Shown here in pieces: positions 10,901-18,840 of a stretch of DNA of 56,507 bases; the first letter of the stretch is position 1, and each line of letters starts with the position of its first letter. The position numbers were made by a program, and so were the translations under genes. Under the pieces are notes generated by a model. That model made no database searches and had not been told where the DNA came from. It saw only the letters and a list, made by a program, of their open reading frames with translations. Source of the DNA: Nemertoderma westbladi. Taxonomy: Eukaryota > Xenacoelomorpha > Nemertodermatida > Nemertodermatidae. The stretch covers positions 1 through 56,507 of the forward strand of contig JAUCBJ010006281.1 in the NCBI GenBank assembly GCA_032718475.1, given 5' to 3'.

Positions 10901-11053
10901 TCTCTTACAGCGGAAATGTACGCCCTCAACTACCTTTACAGAGTTATTGGAGAATCTGCTCTCAGCATCAACAGCTGCATCAATTTCTTTCTTTACATCA
11001 TCATGGGGCGCGGATTTAGAAGAACATTTAAGAAAATGTTTGGTTGTTACTAA
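4850..11053 (+). CDS. Class A (rhodopsin-like) GPCR, copy A, six exons, 317 aa
   Basis: A seven-helix receptor predicted for the plasma membrane, coupling to G proteins; the ligand is unknown. Joined exons are 4850..4928, 6590..6754, 7786..7937, 9594..9713, 10026..10181 and 10772..11053, total 954 nt including the stop. All introns are GT..AG and phases match (1,1,0,0,0). The N-terminus is short, with NSS as a possible glycosylation site. TM1 holds N of GTITNLLSF, TM2 has LSVADF, TM3 has a Cys before KLMMWHNW and DRF in place of DRY, ECL2 has the partner Cys (GGDCH), and TM5 has IPF and IIYKI. TM6 lacks the usual CWxP proline, and TM7 reads SINSCINFFLY in place of NPxxY, as in FMRFamide-type and other peptide receptors. 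The tail is GRGFRRTFKKMFGCY. The family call is firm; the neuropeptide subtype is inference. A tandem paralogue starts at 37007. Confidence 0.9.
4929..6589 (+). other. GPCR A intron 1
   Basis: 1.66 kb, no exon seen. Bases 5648..5677 ('atgcagctgca' to 'cagcatgctgat') match the terminal hairpin of family-A RTE elements and may be a solo 3'-end scrap. An open frame running into exon 2 from 6349 is upstream intron read-through, not an exon. Confidence 0.55.
6590..6754 (+). CDS. GPCR A exon 2: TM1 and TM2
   Basis: Acceptor 'ttacatag' before 6590, donor 'gttagt' at 6755, 165 nt. It encodes TSGMFILAAIGTITNLLSFL, the first intracellular loop TMRRMQPQNS, and TM2 with the LSVADF sodium-site Asp. 51 of 56 residues are identical to the copy B exon. 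Confidence 0.9.
6755..7785 (+). other. GPCR A intron 2
   Basis: 1.03 kb of AT-rich sequence with poly-T runs. No exon or recognised repeat is seen. Confidence 0.5.
7786..7937 (+). CDS. GPCR A exon 3: ECL1, TM3 and DRF motif
   Basis: Acceptor 'ttttttcag', donor 'gtaata', 152 nt. It encodes LQTLGYKTDKSSSIACKLMM, with the TM3 disulfide Cys, then helix 3 and SIDRFIYVTFPLK. The DRY arginine is kept and Tyr is replaced by Phe. It is 45 of 50 identical to copy B. Confidence 0.9.
7938..9593 (+). other. GPCR A intron 3
   Basis: 1.66 kb. It contains a family-A LINE fragment at 8690..8954 in the gene's own orientation. No exon is recognised elsewhere in it. Confidence 0.55.
8690..8954 (+). mobile_element. 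RTE-like LINE (family A) internal fragment
   Basis: Encodes, in the open frame from 8781, TVNFESPQQVSDPMSISSKD, LEHVDDFCYLGSWIWKSGED and LRIRKGKAWADLNR, matching residues just after the RT FADD motif in the 16.7-kb copy. Both ends are truncated and there is no 3' tail, so it is a fragment of a larger insertion or a recombination scrap. It sits in intron 3 of GPCR A. Confidence 0.85.
9594..9713 (+). CDS. GPCR A exon 4: TM4
   Basis: Acceptor 'atttccag', donor 'gttagt', 120 nt, phase 0 at both ends. It encodes ASSYCTKKNAVVTCVMTFFA, the rest of helix 4 (APVIWVF) and the start of ECL2 with GGDCH. The Cys is the expected partner of the TM3 Cys. Confidence 0.85.
9714..10025 (+). other. GPCR A intron 4
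   Basis: 312 bases, AT-rich. No other feature is seen. Confidence 0.5.
10026..10181 (+). CDS. GPCR A exon 5: TM5 and start of ICL3
   Basis: Acceptor 'tattgcag', donor 'gttagt', 156 nt, phase 0. It encodes VSSHINALGAKVIVYFLEFG, helix 5 with the conserved Pro (GIPFLII) and the cytoplasmic IIYKIKKRSLKLRQLK. Confidence 0.85.
10213..10629 (+). other. Unrecognised open frame inside GPCR A intron 5
   Basis: About 138 codons open on the + strand, the first in-frame ATG well inside it. Hydrophobic stretches include RVGVGFGVIICLKLT and LFLVLIPDVFELGIILVHPI. A good donor-like 'gtaagt' lies at 10579. The frame does not fit between exon 5 (phase 0) and exon 6 (phase 0) with a valid acceptor, so it is not an obvious extra receptor exon. 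It could be a relic of an inserted element or chance. No family is recognised. Confidence 0.2.
10772..11053 (+). CDS. GPCR A exon 6: TM6, TM7, C-tail and stop
   Basis: Acceptor 'cgttgcag', 282 nt ending in TAA. It begins GQSVQSSGGSDDTGTTIMLC, then helix 6 (CFVCICFLILITTTVAFV, no proline), ECL3, helix 7 (SALSINSCINFFLYIIM) and the short basic tail GRGFRRTFKKMFGCY. The lack of CWxP and the changed NPxxY are real departures from the class consensus. Confidence 0.9.
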   Translation, partial: GQSVQSSGGSDDTGTTIMLCFVCICFLILITTTVAFVTLGTRNSLTAEMYALNYLYRVIGESALSINSCINFFLYIIMGRGFRRTFKKMFGCY

Positions 11054-11429
11054 AGTTGATGCTTTGCAGTATACATGAATTGAATATACATACACATACA
11101 TATACATGATATGTTTCACACTCTGGTCAACTTGAATGTGGGGTATGGGAAATCTATTACCATCCACTTTTGTTTTTTAGTTAACTTACTGTAACTATGT
11201 GCTTGATATTAATGTTAGTGTCAGCTCATCACGTTAGGCTGTATAACGTGTGGGTGGTGGGTGGCTTATCGAAAAAATTGCAACATAAGTCCGAAAATGT
11301 TTTTGTGAGTAACTATGGGTGTAGAGGAACATTTCCCCATGCTCCACAAAATATTTGTAGTGGAATAAATTTTACACTGAACTTTCTCACATCAAATTCT
11401 AAATTTTGGTAATTAGAAGTAGTATAAAA
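11054..11429 (+). other. 3' flank or 3' UTR of GPCR A
   Basis: No further exon. AATAAA at 11364..11369 is a possible polyadenylation signal, and another lies near 11738. Neither can be confirmed without transcripts. Confidence 0.4.
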
Positions 11430-12010
11430 TTTTTTAATATATCAAAAATTGCCTCACATGTTAAGGTAACTGATGCAAAAAATTAATTATACAATTGCAC
11501 TGCACTGCAAGGAATTTTAATAATTTCTATTAATTTTAGCTGATATGTTCTTATAATATAATTGTGATGTTTGTATTGATTTTTTAGGCGTAATTTATTT
11601 ATTAGTGATATATCAAATCATTTTTTGGGGAACAAAGTTTCAGATTGACAAATCTGATCAGCTGGGTTAAATTCCCTCGTTTAGTCGATAATTAGTGTTA
11701 CTAATCCTAATTTTCATATATTGTAACAGCCAAATGGTAATAAAACTGATTAAATGATTAGACACATTTTGTTGCTCTGGAAACTAAATTGGTAAGTAAC
11801 TATGCGGAAGTGCATAGTCCAGCCAATATATAGTCATTGAGATTTAACTAGAGTTTGTTTTCATCAAATTTTGGAAATATCTCACCAATAGTTGCCTTGT
11901 TGCCATGTAGAATCCATGATACTTAGGAACGAAACATGAAATTAAAAGTGCTAATATGGTCTGATTTTTGGAGCATGGGATCATCTATAAACTTAAAGGT
12001 ACTTACACTA
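11430..12010. repeat. Downstream block paralogous to 17.96 to 18.84 kb
   Basis: Shared landmarks occur in the same order in both places: 'gatgcaaaaaa', 'taatttctattaatttta' (with changes), 'gctgggtta', 'caccaatagttgccttgttg' and a diverged 'tgtaraatccat'. The second copy is interrupted by SINE-like sequence. The block lies directly after GPCR A, so the match suggests an older duplication of this flank. Non-coding. Confidence 0.6.
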
Positions 12011-12235
12011 AAAATTTTGGAACATTTTTCTGTCGCTAAGCCACTACTTCACTGTAGTAGTGACACTAATGTGTGGAAATATTGTTTATCCTATTGTCAA
12101 TAACAATTGTCTATTTTTATTGACTATTAAGTAGCACAAATGTTAGAAATTAAATTAGTCTAATGTCAGTGTTTATTGTTATTACCAATTATTTGTTTAT
12201 TGGCAAATTTATTTTTTGGTTTATTCTATTGTCAT

Positions 12236-12445
12236 CTCTAAACGGTCGTCCACGTCCAACTAGACAAAATGGGGGCAACTATTTACATCAAATGATTGTA
12301 CAAAATTTGTATGTTCTTCCTGACTTTTTTACAATCATAGGTCATCTAATGGAATTACAACAAGATTTCGGAGAAATTGCAATACTCATGGAGAATCGGA
12401 AAGCCTGGAAAGATATAATCTCCACTGCGCAGCACGTATTTGCAT
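12236..12445 (+). mobile_element. RTE-like LINE (family B) C-terminal scrap
   Basis: Encodes 'aacggtcgtccacgtccaac' (GRPRPT) and ends with the segment reading ENRKAWKDIISTAQH, matching ENREAWKDLISTVR at the end of the 550-codon frame of the 14.4-kb copy. The middle is diverged. It is a decayed 3' end without a clear tail. Confidence 0.75.
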
Positions 12446-13721
12446 AATGCGTGCGTCCAGTTTGCAGTGATGGGACTAGCTACTATATGTAAATCATTGT
12501 TTAACGTGTAAGACTGTATTCCATATGTAAAAACGTCCTATAGAAGACATTTTCGAGAAACGAGCAAAGAAAATATGGCGACAGTGTTCAGTGAAACTGA
12601 GCGAATGGACACAGACGGTGACTCAGTTTGCTTTAGTCGACCATGGATCAAAGATTTATCACATCCATGCAGGAGATAACAACAATAAACTTTAATTAGA
12701 TATAAATGTATAGCACTGGTACCAGTTAATAATTTGCACTTATATTCGAAATAGTACATATTAAAATGTTCAAATGAGCATCCATAAAATCCTTTCTTCA
12801 CATACCGAACACTGATAAGTTGACAATGTCACAAAATTATATATATCATTGCTTGCAAAGGTCACTTTTCAGCCAGCGTTAAAGACCCTTGTTTATTTAT
12901 GTAAACCTCCCTCGCTGCGCTCACTCTGTACATAAATAAACTCGGGTCCTAACACTGCAAAGTGCTACTTTCCACACAATAATGTAAATAGTTATTACAT
13001 ACTTTCATATTAGTTCTTATTTTAAATAAAAAAAATCCTGTGTCTATCATAACTATTTTAAAATAGCTATCCTATGGTAGTGCGAAATAATTACGAATAA
13101 CCATAGCAATGGAAGTTTTCCCTCTAATACACTAAATTCTTACTTGGCTAATTGCAAAATTAAGTCCACTTACTATACATAACAAGGATTTCCATTGCAA
13201 CCATAAAGTCGGTCTTTCTCAGCAATAACATCATCAATGGCAATCGTTCCATAGCAATTGTAAGTTATGCATGGCAAATGTGAGATTTACATATCCACAG
13301 CGAATTGAACAATGAACATATCAATAGGGAGCATATCATATTAACACCGCGTTTTTCAATGAGACAATATTTCCTTAGCAATGTTGGATTTTGTATAGAT
13401 ATTCGGAATTTATCGAAGCAACATTGTCTTTGACTCTACCTCCAATCCAGGATGCACTCACTGCTATAACAGACAAAGCGTGTTAATAAGGTAGGAAATA
13501 TGGTGCCCTAAGATTGATCAGTGTGTACCTACACACAATCACATATGTGTGGCATAACATGTGAGCACAAAAAGGCAAAAGGAAGTGTACAGAAATATGC
13601 AAATGTTATAAAATTGGAATAAATTTTGAAGCGAATGCTTAAAGAAATGTTAATATTAATTGCTACTTTTATAATTTATATTAATATTAATTATTAATAG
13701 AAATGGTTACTTACTTTTAGA
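12446..13721. other. Non-coding stretch between LINE copies
   Basis: No supported gene. A 34-codon frame at 12575..12679 with a fair start context (MATVFSETERMDTDGDSVCF) is too short to call. From 13,075 to 13,460 short words such as 'atagcaat', 'ttgcaacc' and 'cttagcaat' recur, resembling the cluster at 19.7 to 20.9 kb. Confidence 0.4.
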
Positions 13722-14436
13722 CCTAATGGAAGAATGTGAATTGATACCAACCAACAACACTTTCGAAAAAATTCGGGAAAGCTATGGACCTTTCAATACC
13801 CTAATGGAACCAAAGCACAACATCTTATAAACAAAAAGTGGAGAAACAGCATGATCAACTGTGAGGCATACAGCTCATTCAACCTAATTGGTTCGGACCA
13901 CAGAATTGTGACTGCAGAGATCAGACTCAGTTTGAGAGCCAGCAAACCCAGGACAAGCAAGCAAATCAACTATGACTGGGAGAAACTCCGAACTGACAAC
14001 GCAGTAAAGGATGTTCAAAACCGTTCAAAACCGCTTTGAAGCACTTCAGTCAATGGATGAAGACCAGTCCACCGATTCAATATACCAGAATATAATAACA
14101 GCCCACAAGGAATCAGCTAGGAGGCATATCCCCCAGAAACCCAAACGAAAACAGTATGTGCCATGGCAAAATCTGAGGTTACTTTAAGAGAGAAGATCTT
14201 AAGATTGCCTACAAAGTTAAAACCGAACAACCAACAACAGAAAACATTAACAAGGTTGAGAAAGCTAAGGATGATCTTAAATTGGCCTACAACAACATCA
14301 GCCAGGAAAAGTACATACAGGATAAAATTGAAGCAATTACAACTGCTCACATACAGCAACAATCAAGACTTACCTGGCAAACTGTAAATGAGGTATCTAC
14401 CTGGCAAACTGTAAGAGGTATCTGGTCGGAAAAGTT
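13722..14436 (+). pseudogene. LINE endonuclease C-terminus and linker, frameshifted
   Basis: Broken frames encode LMEECELIPTNNTF, then INKKWRNSMINCEAYSSFN, LIGSDHRIVTAEIRLSLRAS and KQINYDWEKLRTDNAV. SDHR is the catalytic SDH of APE-type LINE endonucleases, and the INKKWRN..NCEAYSS context is typical of this LINE group. The N-terminal half with the Glu and first Asp motifs is missing, and at least two frameshifts separate this part from the RT frame. Confidence 0.75.
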
Positions 14437-16089
14437 GTGCAAAGGGGCGCCTCAAAGCCGATAGTCCTGAAGAACGTGTTGGGAAGTGGAAAAATCACTT
14501 CAGCAACTTGCTTGGGCAGCTACCAAACATCGAGGTCAGCGAGCCCTACAAGGAAAATGTATGACAAGATACTACCTATAGAAACAGGGGACTTCACACC
14601 TGCCAAACTCCCAAGAAGCATTAAAAGCATGTCCAATAATAAAGCTAGTGGATTAGATGAAATCCCAGCAGAGGTATGGAAAACCGGAGTGCTAAACAGA
14701 CCATTATTGAATGTTTGCAACCGGATGTTAAAAGGGGAAAAGCCACCACCAATTTGGACTAAATGTCAACTAAAGCCTCTCCCCAAGAAAGGAGACCTCG
14801 GTATACCAACAAACTATCGTGGGATCTGTCTGCTTGTGGTAGCTGCCAAAATATACAATAAAATGATTCTATATAGGATTAGGCCTCACATAGAGAAACT
14901 ACTGCCCCAGAGCCAAAACGGATTTCGACCAAGTAGATCAACAATAGCTCAGATACTTGCACTACGGAGACTGATTGAAGGAATTAAGTCAAAGAATCTC
15001 CCCGCAGTCATGACTTTTGTGGACTTCAAGAAGGCATTCGACTCCATCCATAGAGGTAAAATGTTTGAAATCCTAAGAGCTTATGGAATACCAAAAGTAA
15101 TTGTTGCTGGCATTGGATTATTATATTGTGACACAGAAGCGCAGGTACTCTCACCAGCTGGTGAAACTGAGTTTTTCTCAATCCTGGCTGGGGTACTGCA
15201 AGGTGACACATTAGCACCATTACTATTTGTAATTGTGCTGGATTACGCAATGAGGACAGCCACAAAGGGTGAAGACCTGGGATTCACACTTCAAGAACGC
15301 AGAATTAGTAGATATCCGGCAACTACAGTCACTGAATTGCGTGTATTTGCGGATGACATCGCCCTGCTCTCTAATACCCTAGCAGATGCACAGCTTCTAC
15401 TAAATAAAGTGGAGAGGGCTGCTAAGGAGGTTGGATTGCATATAAATGCTACCAAGACCGAATTCATGACATTTAATGTTGATGGAAACTTGACAACCAT
15501 TGACAATAATGAACTAAGGAAGGTTGACAACTTCCAGTACCTTGGATCATGGATAGAGAGTAGCAAAAAGGACATAGAAGTTAGGAAAGCAAAGGCTTGG
15601 GTAGCTTTATCAAAAATGGATACCATCTGGAAATCAGATCTCTCCAGGCACCTGAAGACTAAGTTCTTTCGAGCCACAGTGGAAAGTGTATTTTTATACG
15701 GGGGTGAGACCTGGACACTGACTAAATCACTTGAACAACGAATTGATGGTTGCTACACAAGACTACTAAGGGCAGCCCTAAACATCAGCTGGAGACAACA
15801 CATGACAAACACTGAGCTTTATGGTACAATACCACCTGTATCAACCACCCTCTGTGAACGCAGATTAAGATTCAGTGGGCACTGCTGGCGAAGTAAAGAC
15901 GAGGTCATACCAGATCTACTTTTCTGGCAACCAACTCATGGAAAGCGTAGTCGTGGACGACCGGCCATAACATATATAGATCAACTTGAAAGGGATACTG
16001 AACTTGGGAGAAACGAAATTGCGACAACTATGGAGAATCGGGAAGCCTGGAAGGATCTCATTTCCACTGTCCGAGTTCGCTCGACCTAG
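14437..16089 (+). CDS. Reverse transcriptase, RTE-like LINE family B (550 codons open)
   Basis: Copies element RNA into DNA at nicked target sites. The N-terminal part reads SNNKASGLDEIPAEVWK and NYRGICLLVVAAKIYNKMI. RT motif A is FVDFKKAFDS near residue 194, motif B is GVLQGDTLAP near 252, and motif C is FADDIALL near 304. The C-terminal region carries RRLRFSGHCWR near 475 and GRPAITYIDQLERDTELGR. The terminal ENREAWKDLIS is followed within a few codons by TAG and the trinucleotide tail. The true protein started further upstream with the endonuclease; the ATG at 14437 is only the first one in the surviving frame. The long open frame suggests a fairly recent insertion, but the endonuclease loss makes it non-autonomous. 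Confidence 0.85.
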   Translation: MQRGASKPIVLKNVLGSGKITSATCLGSYQTSRSASPTRKMYDKILPIETGDFTPAKLPRSIKSMSNNKASGLDEIPAEVWKTGVLNRPLLNVCNRMLKGEKPPPIWTKCQLKPLPKKGDLGIPTNYRGICLLVVAAKIYNKMILYRIRPHIEKLLPQSQNGFRPSRSTIAQILALRRLIEGIKSKNLPAVMTFVDFKKAFDSIHRGKMFEILRAYGIPKVIVAGIGLLYCDTEAQVLSPAGETEFFSILAGVLQGDTLAPLLFVIVLDYAMRTATKGEDLGFTLQERRISRYPATTVTELRVFADDIALLSNTLADAQLLLNKVERAAKEVGLHINATKTEFMTFNVDGNLTTIDNNELRKVDNFQYLGSWIESSKKDIEVRKAKAWVALSKMDTIWKSDLSRHLKTKFFRATVESVFLYGGETWTLTKSLEQRIDGCYTRLLRAALNISWRQHMTNTELYGTIPPVSTTLCERRLRFSGHCWRSKDEVIPDLLFWQPTHGKRSRGRPAITYIDQLERDTELGRNEIATTMENREAWKDLISTVRVRST

Positions 16090-16106
16090 TAGTAGTAGTA
16101 ATATTA

Positions 16107-16641
16107 ATTTATAATTATATTATTTGTTAAATGTAAAGCAAGTTATTAAAAAACCTTATCGTTTCAGCTGACCAGTAGGTTTCTCCTCACGAAGGAAGGC
16201 ATTCGTGAGGCATACCACCTACTTACATGCCTAACATACTTTGGCCCTTGCATATCTACTACCGCACTGGTAAGGTTGTACTTGCTTGGCATTTATTAAA
16301 TAATATAATTATCAATTAATATGTAATTTATTGTTATAGTCGAGTCAATCTTGCAAAAAACCCATAAGTTTGGATTCTATATTACCTTGGTAAATCCCAA
16401 AAAAAAGTCTAAAATTTTATTTTGCGGATCATATGTTTATTCATTGAAATTATGCGTAAATTGGCATAAAACTAGCCAAACAAAAGGAACAGTAGGGAAG
16501 AGTAAGTTGTTAATTAGTGATGTTCCAGAATAATTTATTTAATTTCACAATAAGCTGTGATTCAATGGGAAATGAGTAATATTTACACTGGCCTGATACA
16601 CATTAATTGCTATATCTCGTTAACTAGAAGTTTCAGAAAAT
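16107..16641. other. Non-coding stretch with a compound hairpin
   Basis: No gene seen. At 16184..16231 an outer pair agtaggt/acctact encloses an inner pair cctcacgaa/ttcgtgagg with an 8-base loop. It could be a structured RNA scrap or SINE piece. The rest is AT-rich. Confidence 0.4.
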
Positions 16642-16679
16642 TTTTAAATTTACAAAAAAATTATTGATATATTAATGTA
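16642..16679 (+). repeat. Target-site duplication, left copy (38 bp)
   Basis: Identical over 38 bases to 17949..17986, beginning 'ttttaaatttacaaaaaaat' and ending 'attaatgta'. Together they bracket the family-A LINE. Confidence 0.9.
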
Positions 16680-17948
16680 CTACTACTAGGATCGGCATGC
16701 TGCATTGCAGCTGCATTTTTAAGAATGCTGTGCCGGCTTATCAACAAAATTGCACCGCCACAACTCCCTATCACCCATGACATTTGCTAGATCATCCGCA
16801 TCTTTAAGGCCAGTGTCCTTTGAGATGCGTCTCAAGAAAGTCATGGGCTGTCCACCATGCTTATTCACTCCATGAGGCTGCCAAAGTACAAGATTATGCA
16901 CTGGCTGGTCCTCACGGCGAAAGCAATGTCCTGCAAAGCGGAGGCGATTTTGTTCTAGTGTCAAGCTTGGGGGAACCAATGAGACACCTCCAATGTTATA
17001 TAGTGTCTGGTTGGAGATGTGTGCATTGTACTTGACACAATGAACCCGGCGTAGCATTCTTGTGAATGTGCCATCCAGAGATTTGGTGTCCTCAGCAGTT
17101 AGAGCCCAGCATGGACTCCCATAGAGGAGTACTGGAACTACTGCTGCTCTAAATAATCGGACCTTAAGTTTCCGATTATTTCTCGGTGACTTCCAAATCC
17201 TGGAAAGCCTATTCAAGGCTGCCCATGCCTTTCCCTTACGTATTCGAAGGTCCTCACCTGACTTCCGGATCCATGATCCCAGGTAACAGAAGTCGTCCAC
17301 ATGCTCAAGCATACCATCCTTTGAGCTTATGCTCATCCGATCAGAGACTTGCTGAGGACTTTCAAAGTTAACTGTCAGAATTTTGGTCTTTCTGGAGTTA
17401 ATAAAAAGACCAACACTAGAAGCAGCATGTTCTAATGAGCTGAGGAGCCGTTGGGCTCCCTCTAATGATTCTGAGAGTACTCCTAAGTCATCAGCAAAGT
17501 CTAGATCAGTTAGGTACTTGGCAGGATTTCCTCGACTTCTGGAGCCAGTAGGTGGAGTTATCATCACCCCATCATCATTATGATGATCTAAGGACATGCG
17601 TAGAACATAGTCAACCACAATAATGAACAAGAATGGTGCAAGTGTGTCTCCCTGGAGGACGCCCCATAACACTTCAAATGGTTCTGTGTCACCGTCAACA
17701 GTAGACACAAATGTTGTCGAACCATCGTATACTGATCTGATTGCTGCAATAATTTCATCAGGAATCCCATATAATGAAAGTATGCTGAACATACGTGAGC
17801 GAGAGACTGAATCAAAGGCCTTGAAGAAGTCAACAAAGATAACAGCCAGATGCCTGTCTTTCTTTTTTGATAATTCTTCCATTATCCTTCTAAGTGCCAA
17901 AATGGGCTCCATGGTCCCACGACCTTTACGGAACCCATTCTGAATCCA
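16680..17948 (-). mobile_element. RTE-like LINE (family A), young 5'-truncated insertion
   Basis: 1269 bases on the minus strand, from the NGFRKGRGTMEP region of the RT to a 3' UTR with a hairpin (gctgc-aat-gcagc) and a short TAG tail abutting the target duplication. The 38-bp flanking duplication is perfect and the coding frame is undamaged, so this insertion is recent. It entered the block that is paralogous to the DNA downstream of GPCR A. Active full-length copies are expected elsewhere in the genome. Confidence 0.92.
16719..17912 (-). CDS. Reverse transcriptase C-terminal part, LINE family A (397 aa)
   Basis: RT motif A is FVDFFKAFDS at residues 26..35, motif B is GVLQGDTLAP at 84..93, and motif C is LDFADDLGVL around 137..146. 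These are followed by GLFINSRKTKILTVNFES, FCYLGSWIRKSGEDLRIRKG and the RTE-type C-terminal region RLRFAGHCFRREDQPV..GGQPMTFLRR. It ends ...FVDKPAQHS and TAA. The ATG at 17912 is an internal methionine left by 5' truncation (NGFRKGRGT precedes it), so the product lacks the endonuclease and RT N-terminus. Family B shares the architecture but differs at many residues. Confidence 0.88.
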   Translation of the reverse strand: MEPILALRRIMEELSKKKDRHLAVIFVDFFKAFDSVSRSRMFSILSLYGIPDEIIAAIRSVYDGSTTFVSTVDGDTEPFEVLWGVLQGDTLAPFLFIIVVDYVLRMSLDHHNDDGVMITPPTGSRSRGNPAKYLTDLDFADDLGVLSESLEGAQRLLSSLEHAASSVGLFINSRKTKILTVNFESPQQVSDRMSISSKDGMLEHVDDFCYLGSWIRKSGEDLRIRKGKAWAALNRLSRIWKSPRNNRKLKVRLFRAAVVPVLLYGSPCWALTAEDTKSLDGTFTRMLRRVHCVKYNAHISNQTLYNIGGVSLVPPSLTLEQNRLRFAGHCFRREDQPVHNLVLWQPHGVNKHGGQPMTFLRRISKDTGLKDADDLANVMGDRELWRCNFVDKPAQHS

Positions 17949-17986
17949 TTTTAAATTTACAAAAAAATTATTGATATATTAATGTA
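17949..17986 (+). repeat. Target-site duplication, right copy (38 bp)
   Basis: Perfect match to 16642..16679. 38 bp is on the long side for a LINE insertion. Confidence 0.9.
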
Positions 17987-18840
17987 ACATTGATGCAAAA
18001 AAATTATATAATTCCTATTGCAGGGAAATGTAATAATATCCATTTCTAATTAATTTCCATTAATGTTAGCGAAGATTTTTTACATAATAAAATTGGGATT
18101 GCTGTATTGAATTCAGGTTTAATTAATTTTATTTGAAAAAGGCTCTTTTTCTCACTAATATTGGATTGTTTAATATAACGGATAGAGTCGGGCGTAAAGA
18201 AACTCCTTTATTCCTCAGTCAGTACACGATATGCATTGTCGCGCCCTGAAGTTGGCCTGTCGCTTGGTTAATAACTTTAATCCTACAGAATGGCTGTTAG
18301 CAGTACCGGACCTGGTGGTAGGCCTAAATATTTAAATATTGACATCAGGGGAGAGTGGCTGAACCAATTAATTAGCGCTACTGAACAGGCCTGATAGGCC
18401 GTAACGTACGTATAGCGCTGGTTCAATCCTCGCTCCAGTGACGCACTTTCTCATTTTTTCGATTTCTGAACAGCTTATTACAATATCATTAAATATTGAC
18501 GATCTGTACGTGCTCGAAAATATGAATGAACAAGATGACGCGATGTTTCACGATGTCCTTCCTTGTTTTAGTTTAAAAATCATAATAGTTTATCATATTT
18601 CTGGGTATTTTTTGGGAATAAGTCTGATGGGCTGGGTTACATACCCCTGTTTTGTAGAGAAGTAGTGTTAATTAAGCTTCCCATTTTGTACCAGCCAAAA
18701 TGGTAGTAAAAATGTAGTAGTGCATAGTTTAATCAATCGATAATCATTGGACTAAAGTTTGTTGAAAACCCCACCAATAGTTGCCTTGTTGTTATGTAAA
18801 ATCCATAAGAAACAGGAAATTGAAGTGATCTGCATATAAT
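17960..18840. repeat. Paralogous block matching the flank of GPCR A
   Basis: Diverged copy of 11430..12010 in the same orientation, interrupted around 18130..18590 by unrelated sequence that includes a tRNA/SINE-like part. Preserved words include 'caccaatagttgccttgttg' at about 18773. No receptor exon is seen beside it, so any linked gene copy has been lost. Confidence 0.55.
18345..18500 (+). mobile_element. SINE-like element with pol III box motifs
   Basis: An A-box-like 'gtggctgaacc' is followed by a B-box-like 'ggttcaatcctcgc' about 75 bases later, then 'gtgacgcactttctcatttt'. The same B box and following sequence recur on the minus strand inside the hairpin at 25922..26053, which marks a dispersed family. 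It is tRNA-related but not a functional tRNA, as no cloverleaf can be drawn. Confidence 0.5.

Larger units (their letters stand above)
13722..16106 (+). mobile_element. RTE-like LINE (family B), 5'-truncated copy
   Basis: A non-LTR retrotransposon holding the end of an endonuclease domain (13.73 to 14.1 kb), a linker broken by frameshifts, an intact RT and C-terminal region (14437..16089) and a (TAG)n tail just after the stop codon. RTE-clade membership is inferred from the FADD-type RT with GVLQGDTLAP, the C-terminal RLRFSGHCWR..RGRP..T domain, the very short 3' UTR and the trinucleotide tail. No clear target duplication could be set because both flanks are AT-rich. Confidence 0.85.

Noticed and set aside
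12575-12679. Small protein starting MATVFSETERMDTDGD
   Set aside because: 34 codons only, no neighbouring exon or donor site; not enough support.
13640-16130. Target duplication 'taatattaatt' around the family-B LINE
   Set aside because: Both flanks are simple AT sequence in which this word occurs by chance several times.
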